From an uncultured Clostridia bacterium (lineage in GTDB: Bacteria > Bacillota > Clostridia > Christensenellales > UBA3700), in the NCBI GenBank assembly GCA_947246685.1, contig CAMXSN010000003.1, positions 186,001-250,000 on the forward strand: 64,000 nucleotides of DNA. The letters run 5' to 3'. The translations under genes and the position numbers were made by a program. Below are positions 42,670 through 51,400 of the stretch, in pieces (position 1 is the stretch's first letter; every line of letters starts with the position of its first letter). The notes under the pieces are model-generated. The model was not told the origin of the DNA and ran no database searches. It was given only the letters and a program-made list of their open reading frames with translations.

Positions 42670-42692
42670 TGTTCCACGGATTTTGTGAAACA
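42670..42692. promoter_or_regulatory. Split parS: two perfect half-sites with a 7-base insert
   Basis: TGTTCCAC (42670-42677) and GTGAAACA (42685-42692) are the exact left and right halves of a parS site, held apart by seven extra bases. Confidence 0.45.
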
Positions 42693-43023
42693 TTTTTGCC
42701 GCACCTCTGTAACAGGATTTGCGGCAATATTCGGTCAAATATTAGTAAATATGATGCTGTTTAGACGAAATGATCTTAATAATTGTTGAACAAGTTCAGA
42801 AATGTAATCAAAAACGCTGTTAATTTACGACAGTTGAGATTTCTTATAAGTATTTAAGTTTGATTATGAGTTTAGACTGGAGATATGATTGCTTTTTTGA
42901 AGATTGTTTACTTTGAGATCAATATGATGGAATCATCTTTATGGCGGTATTAAATCCATTTGATTGGACAAACTACATAATAAATCAAACGTATACCCTG
43001 TCTATGGGTTTAGGAGAACGGAA

Positions 43024-43170
43024 ATGCCAAGATGTATAATATGCAGACAGCACGTAGATTATGAGAATGCGTATATCTGCGATAATTGCAATTCGTATAC
43101 TTGTTCGGATTGTATAATCAGATATGGCAAAAATTGCGATTGCGGCGGAAGATTGCATCATCTCAATTGA
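43024..43170 (+). CDS. Tiny Cys-rich zinc-finger protein (RING/treble-clef-like)
   Basis: A 48-residue protein with eight cysteines in four pairs: C4/C7, C19/C22, C27/C30 and C38/C40, plus His44-His45. The spacing CxxC-x11-CxxC-x4-CxxC-x7-CxC suggests two zinc ions in a RING- or double-zinc-ribbon-like fold. AGGAG lies eight bases before the ATG; a longer in-frame start at 42964 lacks a Shine-Dalgarno. It lies at the edge of the parS-bearing gap and is convergent with yabQ. It is too small for an enzyme and may be an adaptor or metal-binding protein; no family recognised. Confidence 0.7.
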   Translation: MPRCIICRQHVDYENAYICDNCNSYTCSDCIIRYGKNCDCGGRLHHLN

Positions 43171-43275
43171 AATAAATGTGAAATCCCGAAATATCGGCGA
43201 TAGGTCATGCGTATAGCGATTGCGTATTGCCGGAGCATTCCCATGCCTGTTGGATATATTGGGCAAAAAAATTGA

Positions 43276-43310
43276 TAAAAGCGCCAGGGTTCAATTACCT
43301 TAGCGCTTTA
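43276..43310. terminator. Terminator between the Cys-rich ORF and yabQ
   Basis: TAAAGCGC-type arms pair (AAAGCGC and GCGCTTT, with AGG/CCT extension inside) and A/T runs flank it. It lies just beyond the yabQ stop. Confidence 0.65.
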
Positions 43311-43315
43311 GGAAT

Positions 43316-43687
43316 TTATTTTTTAAGCTTTTTGATTATCTTGCTTTGCGATACGCTTTGTTTGAAAGTATTACATTTTTGCGTTATCAAGCCATTGTAT
43401 TTGTAGATCGGAAAGTATATCGATACGGAAGTGAGCACGGTCGACGATACCGTTATAAAAATATGGTATACGTGTATATTGTAGTCGAATTTGCAGAGCA
43501 GACACAAAAATGCTGCTACTGCATAGGTAATTACGTATATCGACTGAGATAAATGTCTATACACAGCGCTTTTGATTAAAAATGTGCATAGAAAGTAGTT
43601 AGACATGTACAGAATTCCGAAAGCTATGCCTAATATGGAGAAGAATAGCAGCGCATAAGGCTGTGAAAGCGAATCCGACAGTATCAT
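43316..43687 (-). CDS. yabQ: Spore cortex biosynthesis protein YabQ
   Basis: A 123-residue protein with four predicted membrane helices (about residues 10-30, 42-62, 68-85 and 78-95 partly merged) and a basic Lys/Ser-rich tail. Membrane topology, size and its ATGA overlap directly after yabP match YabQ, a mother-cell membrane protein needed for cortex formation. Sequence motifs of this family are weak, so the call depends on the yabP linkage. Downstream divIC, usual in other Bacillota, is not here. Confidence 0.75.
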   Translation of the reverse strand: MILSDSLSQPYALLFFSILGIAFGILYMSNYFLCTFLIKSAVYRHLSQSIYVITYAVAAFLCLLCKFDYNIHVYHIFITVSSTVLTSVSIYFPIYKYNGLITQKCNTFKQSVSQSKIIKKLKK

Positions 43688-43968
43688 TTGAATATTTTCT
43701 TAAATACCGATTGTTTTTCCTTGCCTTTTACGTATTTAAGCCCGTATACGGCGCCGGATACGGTACATACGCAGCGTTCGGTATCCAAACTGACTACTGT
43801 GAGCTTTTCGCCCGTAATCACAAGCGTACGGTCGCTAAGCGCCGCTATGATCTGTTTATCGTCGCTTTCAACCATATTTGTAATACCGTTGATTATAATT
43901 TTGCTGTCAAAATCAATATTTACTGATCTTTGAGGTTTAGATGTTGCAATTGAGGTGATTTGACTCAT
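43684..43968 (-). CDS. yabP: Sporulation protein YabP
   Basis: A 94-residue YabP/YqfC-type spore protein. The core SVNIDFDSKIIINGITNMVESDDKQI, broken only by length, followed by LVITGEKLTVVSLDTERCVCTVSGAVYGLKYV, shows the family alternation of short strands and the closing GxIxxLxY-like motif. I start it at the ATG at 43968 behind TGGAGG; seven extra codons upstream precede the Shine-Dalgarno. Forms an operon with yabQ (ATGA overlap). Expected in the mother cell under sigma-E control; I could not identify a sigma-E promoter by eye. Confidence 0.85.
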   Translation of the reverse strand: MSQITSIATSKPQRSVNIDFDSKIIINGITNMVESDDKQIIAALSDRTLVITGEKLTVVSLDTERCVCTVSGAVYGLKYVKGKEKQSVFKKIFK

Positions 43969-44405
43969 ATTTTTCCTCCAGGATGGCAATAATTTGGCTT
44001 ATTAGAAATTAATTATCTAAATTGTTATTTTAAGACACATAAAACGTCATTTACAGTGCATAGCGGTGTTCATAGCAATAAAATTATTAATGATTTTAAT
44101 ATAAAATTCACCCCCATTACGGTTATTTTATGTTATATAGATAATTATTGACTTTTCTGATCTTTTATTATTTTATTGAAAATTACATTATAATATATTA
44201 ACCGAACGGATTTTTATGCTTATATCCAGATTATTAATATAAATTTTGTCGATTAATTAACGCTTCTATATTTTGCGCTTATCGCATATTGCGTTGGAGC
44301 AGATGTTTTATTGGCGTTATTAAAATTTCTAGCAAAGGTCTTTTACGGAAAAAGCCCCTAAACGCTTGATTTTTGACTTAAAGTGATGTAAAATATGGCT
44401 TGCAT
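43969..44405. other. AT-rich interval upstream of yabP and tRNA-Leu
   Basis: No gene is seen. It must hold the yabPQ promoter (minus strand) and the tRNA-Leu promoter (plus strand). TTATAATATATTAACC near 44190 is a possible -10 region, without a good -35. Confidence 0.5.
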
Positions 44406-44492
44406 GCGGATATGGCGGAATTGGCAGACGCGTAAGATTCAGGTTCTTATAGTCGCAAGGCTGTGCAGGTTCAAGTCCTGTTATCCGCACCA
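44406..44492 (+). tRNA. tRNA-Leu (anticodon CAG)
   Basis: An 87-nt class II tRNA. Acceptor GCGGATA pairs with TATCCGC, then discriminator A and encoded CCA. The anticodon stem TAAGA/TCTTA frames the loop TTCAGGT with CAG in the middle. A variable arm and T-arm GGTTCAAGTCC are present. Followed by an intrinsic terminator. Confidence 0.96.
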
Positions 44493-44495
44493 AGT

Positions 44496-44544
44496 GTGAA
44501 CAGCACGGTTTTTCATGCAGATTAAATCATGCTGTTCACTTTTC
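44496..44544 (+). terminator. Terminator after tRNA-Leu
   Basis: GTGAACAGCA pairs with TGCTGTTCAC, followed by TTTTC; loop of 24 bases. Confidence 0.75.
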
Positions 44545-45247
44545 TAATTGAATACATACAGAATTAGGATGCGTCCGCAATTTTACCCATTTGCCTATTT
44601 ACAATATAGAAAAAATATGCGATTTAATAGATGATTATATTGGGGAAATAATTTATGTTTTCCAAAAGACATAAAGCGTACTAAAAACCAGATATATAAG
44701 CCTAATAATCTATAAAAAGAGAAAACGTTTATACACCGTAGAGTAATTGCTGGTAGGAAAATATTTGTACGTTAAATAGATATATCGAAAAATAAATTAA
44801 TTGCAAAGCGAGTATCATACTATTTGCAAACGTATCGGTCTAAAGGTCTTTTGGCTTTTGGACCGTCTTTATTTTACAACTTATACAATATATGATTTCA
44901 GAAAGTTTATTTGATCGTTGCGAGACAGGGCTGTCGCATTTGACGCGTCGTATCGATACGTCGGTATGCGGCCGAGGTTTTACACGCGTTGGGATTTCCT
45001 CAAAAAATATTCACTTTTTGGAACCATATAAGCACACAAATAATATGTATAAATGGCGCAAGGTCGTAGATTGAACGCATGAGTAAATTGCTTGAGCGCG
45101 AACTTTAATTTTTGATATGGTTTGACTTTTGATTACTAAAATTTGATACGTATTGATATCTGACGGAAAGTCAGACGGAAATCACGGTAATTTGTGTAAA
45201 AAAATGCTAAAAATTGATGAAAAATATTAAAACATATCAAAAATCGG
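44545..45247. other. Gene-free interval before the giant-protein operon
   Basis: AT-rich and lacking a credible ORF. One hairpin with a T-rich tail (44836-44876: CGGTC...AAG pairs with CTTTTGGACCG, then TCTTTATTTT) looks like a terminator of an unidentified short transcript starting in this region. Confidence 0.45.
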
Positions 45248-45276
45248 TTGACAATTATTATGACAAGTTGTAATAT
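45248..45276 (+). promoter_or_regulatory. Promoter of the giant surface-protein operon
   Basis: TTGACA (45248-45253) and TAATAT (45271-45276), spacing 17. The leader to the ATG at 45418 is about 135 bases and contains a short hairpin (CCGTAC/GTACGG near 45299-45314), which could have a regulatory role. Confidence 0.85.
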
Positions 45277-45417
45277 TCGGGGCAGTTGTTCTATATAAGC
45301 CGTACAAAGTACGGTATTTGATAGAACAGAAATTTTATGGGGGAAACGGGAAACTCCGATAAGGGAAATAGAAGATTAGAACAAAGGTAATTTGGTTTTT
45401 ATGAGGGAGAAGCATTC

Positions 45418-48400
45418 ATGAATACTATACGCAGATCGCAGAGAATTATTTGGATAATTTTAGCAGTGGCTCTTATTACTTTTTTGGCAGTTACAGTTTG
45501 GCTTTCCATGCCTGTTTTTAACGGAAATTCCGACGGCGCGAATGATATTGCCGTATCAAAGACGAACGTAGTGCATCTATACAAAGATAAAGTTTACGTC
45601 GTTGCCTCGACTCTGGAAAAAGGCGAGGCTTACGCCCAAAAGCTCGGTATTCCGACTAGTCAATACAATTACGTCAACAGTGCCAACGTATTGCGAGTAG
45701 AAGACGGCGTTTGGAAAGGTATGTCTTCCAGTAGCGTTATCGACCAATACGCGCATTTGCTTTTGCCGAACGATATCAGATCGATCGATGCCAGTGCAAC
45801 CGACCAATATACCGGTATTCCTTCAGTCAGATGGTTATCTATTACAGCGGACGACGGAAGTAATCTTGCATCCATTACGGGCGCGACTTCGTCCGCGTCA
45901 GCGTTTGGTAAATTAGGCCGTTTGGAAACAATAGATTTGTCAAAGGCGACAAAATTAACGTCTATTCCCGCATTTACTTTCAAAACTTGTGACAGATTGC
46001 AACAAATCGCGCTGCCCGACAGCGTTACTTCGATAGGAGAGCAGTCAATCGTATCGGCTACTTTATGCCATATTAGTTTGCCGTCGGGGCTCGGAGCCGA
46101 CGGAAGCGGTCTTAATTGGCTGGCTTTTCAATTAAGCGGAAAACTTGTGGATATTGAGTTGCCCGCAAATGCAAACGCTACTTTTGTAAATAAAATTAAA
46201 ACTATGACGTCTGTCTCCGAGACATATATGAACGTGTATATCAAAGGATCGGGTCGCTCTTGGTTGGCTCGTACCGTAGACGGATTCGTATTTTGCAAAA
46301 ACGTTTTGAGAACAACTCCGCTTGCCACGGGATTGACGGCTAACGAGAATTACGTGATTGGCAAATGGTATTTGGTGGGATATCACGGACCGGAAAGCGG
46401 CGGAGACACTCTCAACGCTTCGAATACTTATATGGTAACGTTGCCTAAACAAGTTGATCTTGCCAAAGACTCAAGCAACCGTTTAGGGCAATTTGACTTT
46501 ATTGATTGTCAAGGCAATTATATACAGAACGATTTCAGCGAATTTACTACGCAATCGCAACTGGGAAGCAACGTGGCAATAAACGGCGCAGCGGCGGGCA
46601 ACGACGCAATAGGAAGCCGTATTATCGCAGGTGTGCAAAGCGGTTCAAAATTGAGATACGACATTGGTCAGCTAGCTTTCTACTATCGTTGGACTTGGCA
46701 CACGACAATCCCCGACGACACCGTAAACGTGATTGGAGACCGGGCGTTTCATAACGCGCCCATGACAACTTTTAATTTGGGCAACGTAGAAAAAATCGGA
46801 AGTCGTGGACTTGCGTTTTTGGCAAGAGAAAAATTGATTTTTTATCTTTCGTCTAACAATCCGATGATCGCGGGCGACGGTTTTTCTTACAACCAATCCG
46901 GATCGCCCAGCGGAACGCTTTTGTTTATATACCGAAATTATTTAGATTATGACAAATATTACGTTAACACTTCGGCAAACGCGTCTTCGGGGCTTCAGAA
47001 GGCCGCAAAGGAAATCGTAGCAGGAGTAGGCAAATATTATTCTTATTTGATAGACATTGTTCCCAATATAGCAGAATGGGATAAGGATGCCAACGTCTAC
47101 CGTTACAGATCTGTAGACGACGCTAAGATGCAGCGGTTGTATTCGGGGAATTTGGAAGGTTTTGATAAAAGTTTGTTTTACAACAACGCTTTTAGTTACA
47201 CGCGCACAGACTATGACGAGTGGGAATACGACGAAAGCGAGACGTTTCCGTCTTTGAGCGAACAAACGGGATATTCAAAGACGAATTGGTTTACGGGCAT
47301 CGGTTTTGATACAAGATATACCGAAACGCTTATGAGCACTGCGGACAACAGCAGCAGCGTTTTGTCGCTTCGCAACGCCGCGAGTAAGGGAATCGACGTA
47401 ATCAATATTTATTCCAGAAAAATAGTTACGGTTACTCTTGATAATAAGGTAAGAGAATATAAAGATAGATCTTTGCAGGCGGACGAAACCGAAATTACGG
47501 GAATTCCTTCTGCAATTAAAGACGATTATGAAATTAATGTGACCAAATACGTAGACAGCAACGGAATCGAGAAGAGTTACAGTTCGATAGGTTCGATAAT
47601 TCAGGAAGCCGGCGTTTATACTATTCAAATCCAGCCCAACGAAGCTTTCGGTCAGTGGACGGAAGGCGACGTGCCTACTATGACGGTTACGGTAAACAAA
47701 ACCGAGATAGATTTAGGAGATTCGAGCATTTTCCGTCTTGGCGTTACGGACGGTATCAATTCCTATAATTTGCGCCCCGGCAAGGAAGTTGAAGGGGAGC
47801 AGGGCACTTCGCTCTATAAATACAAGAGTTCTTGGTATACCGAAAAACAAACCGACGATACGTTGGGCGAGTTGATAGAGCAGAGGGACGGACTTTGGAA
47901 CAGTTTTGTACGAGCCGAAGGCGAAGAGATGAAATTCCGCCTTGCGCTTGTTACAAGCGTAATTAAAGACGCGCACGACGACAGTACGGACATATTCAAC
48001 TTGGTTTTGCCTCAAACGGCGAGAAGTCAATCGGGAGAATATACGGATCAATTTACCGTAGAGTTAACTGAAAAAGCAAAAAACAACTATAGATTTGTCG
48101 TAACCAACGATTCGTCACGTCAATTTTACGGATACGCAAACGCAGACCAATCGGTAGCGACCGTTATTAAAACTTGGTATATAGTAAAGCTTAACAACTG
48201 GCTGACGACGCAGGGAAACGAGGGAAATAACGACGCGCCTTCTTATCACATGAAATCGTCTTGGGAATTCGGCTCGTTTGACGTGCCTCAGGCTCCTGCG
48301 GCGGCGCTTGGCACCGATGTGCATATCACGTTCAGTTTGGAATTGACTTCGCAGCACATCGTCGGCGGCAGCGGTACGTTGATTCTTTCGACGGACGAGA

Positions 48401-51400
48401 ACGGAAATCCAATATCAATAGATAAGTATTCGCGCTATATCAACAGTTCCATGCCCGTGGGAAATTACAGAATTATTTATTCAGTTGATTTCTCAAACGA
48501 CGACCATACGAAATTCGATACTTTTCAACAGAGTTTTACTTTTACGATTTATGATAAAGAGTTTGTGTCCGAAGAGAACGACGCAATCGGTCAATTGAAA
48601 GGAAAAACCTTTGAATACGATATGAAAGACGCTACGAACTCTTACAATCAAAACAAAGTTCTCTTTGATTTGAGTAAGCTGAGTTCGACGGACAAAATAC
48701 AAGATATGTTGGGGCTAAACGGCAATACGGTAGGAAATACCACTCGTTTGGGCGTTTGGGCGGAACGGGATTACGACGTGTTTTTCGACAGACATTTCAC
48801 AATAACCTACAATCTCAACCGTATGTGGAACAACACGTATAAAGATTTGGGCGCGATTCAAAACGATTATCCGATGAACACTCCCGACGTATACACTGTT
48901 TATTATCAGTTGACGTGTAAAAATCGCAAATCGCTTGTCAACGAAAACGACGATGCGAGAAGACAGTGTTGTTTCTACGTTGTCGTATACAGGACGCTTA
49001 CCGCGCCCACGATACAAGACGTCGTTTATACGGGTTCGGCTATATATCCCACAGTAAGTTATCTCAACGGCGAACTGGCTTTCGAGCAGTCGTATTATAC
49101 TGTATCCTATCCTACGGGGCAGGACAATGTAAACAACGGCGCAAAGAAGGCTGTATTGACTATATCCGATAAAGATTATCAGCTCTACCGTTGGGCAGAC
49201 GGCGCAAATATCGCAAGCGACAAAAAGGTGCTTGAGATTCCATACGATATAATTGCCGCCAATAATGCCACAACCGTGCCTTTATATATGGCGGATTGGT
49301 CGTGGAACAGTGACATTACGTTGGACAATATCGTTTGGGAAACGAAATTCGGCAACGTAAAAGAAAATTTCGAGTTTATGCTCGTACCGGTGCGCAACGG
49401 CGAAAACGATAACAGAGTTAACGTTACGGATATAACACAATTTGGCACCGCAACTGCAGGCGTCTATAAATTGCATGCGCGTTGTCCTGCCGACGAGCAC
49501 GGCAATTGGAAAGAATACGAACAGACTTTGACGGTGACCGTGTCCAAAGCGATCAACACTTGGTACAAATCGCCGAGCATTACTTCTTGGAGTTGGAATC
49601 AATACGAGAACTACGATTGGAGCTTGGGCAGTCCTATAGAAATACATGCGGTGCCCACGTATTATACCACTTCGACGGAAAGCAAGTCGGGATCGGGAAG
49701 ATTCGATTTTCGTATTTATTCAATAAGAGAAGGCGCGAGCGGCGACGACAGATATCACATGGTATATTTCGGCGACGATTTCCACTTCCAATTCGATAGA
49801 GACATCAACGGGGATTTCCTGACGAACGGAGTAGATCCCAAAGAAGGCGGACATTTCTTGCTGCCCGTAGACGTAGCTAAGACTCTTGCCGCTCTTCCCG
49901 CAGGTCAGTATTATCTGGTCGCTACGGTTTACGACCATGACAATTATACCGGACTTAACAACGCTATAGACTCTTTCGGCAAAGGCGCGGTGCTGTTTAC
50001 GGTAGCGCCTTCCAATAACGTGTGGTCGGACACTATCACCGCGTCCGACTGGGCGTATTCGGAATTTGAATTGGGGCGGCATATTCACATAGGCACAACA
50101 AAGTACGAGACTCAACTTAAATATGCCGTCTATTATGGCGAAACTGCTAATATAGTGACCGTGGATGGAGTAAGACTGGAAAATATTACGGATTTCGCAG
50201 TTACCGCAACAGGTTCTAAGAATACTTACGAACAACTTTTGAAGATGCTAGAAGTCGGTTCTTATATCATCAAAGTTCACGGCGACGCGGCGGAGCAAAA
50301 CGATAGAGGCGGCGTGAATTATCTTGCTATTGACGATCAGCGTAAGATCGTCGTTATCAAGGCCGCCAATACGCTCAACGATACTTTTATAGTCAATCCT
50401 TATACGATAGGATCGAGTACGGACGGAGTAATATCCAAATATACGGCGCGCTTCGAGAGCAAAAAGGTAGGGTTTAGAATTTCGCAAAGCGGCAAATACG
50501 TTGACGGACTGAGCGATACTCAAACGTCCGACGATATCATCAGCTACGCGCTGTCGCTAAATTACGATCAGTTGATGGAAAAGATCTCTCAACTTTCAAG
50601 TACGGAAACGGGAAGTCAATATACGATATGGTGGACGACCGTAGGCGGCGACAACTATAACGCTCAATACGGTTCGAGAGCATTTGAAGTTTCTCTCGGT
50701 CAAAACGCTTGGCTTGACGACATTCTCCCCACTATGACGGATTGGACTTACGACGGCAACAAGCATGAATTCGATAAGAATACCATTCAGCTTACTCACG
50801 ATATTGACGATTCCGATATCAAAGTTATTTACTACGCTGCTATATACAACGAACATATCGGACAAAACGAAAAAGGCTTGCAGATTGACGGCTGTCCTAC
50901 GGATACGGGCAATTATTTCGTTACCGTCATCGTACCGACTGATAATTATTACAAGGGATTGTCTATCGACCTGTTCTTCACCGTCAATATGGCAGACAAC
51001 AGTTTCAAGACTTCGCCGACTATTAACAACAGTTCATGGGATTACTCGCAGTTGGACGTCAAAGATATAATTATCGGAGAGCCTGCCAACAAAGAAGATA
51101 ATATGAACATGCAGTACGTCGTCTATCAAACCATCGCCGACGGCGAAGAAGTCCACATGGCGACTTTGAATTGGCGTTTCGGACGTGTAGACGGCAGCAA
51201 TGCTATGCAATTAGACGATTTCTACAGCCGTCTTAAAGCGCTCAACGTGGGCAAGTACAAATTATATATCACGCTGTCTTCTTCTTCCAATTTCAAAGAG
51301 TTGGTTCTCGAGCCTACGGTCTTGACCGTCAACAAAGCTGCCAACGGCTATGTCGACGGCAAATCTCCTGCTATTGTCGACAACGTTACTAAGTGGGAGT

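Larger units (their letters stand above)
40368..43023. other. Long gene-free, AT-rich region with parS cluster (centromere-like)
   Basis: About 2.65 kb without a convincing gene. Short frames exist on both strands but none has a Shine-Dalgarno and family-like sequence. Base composition looks AT-rich and unstructured, except for a more GC-rich island at about 40630-40840 with small internal echoes (TAAATACTGT twice). One perfect and three imperfect parS sites fall here. It separates the rpmH operon from the sporulation genes. Confidence 0.7.
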
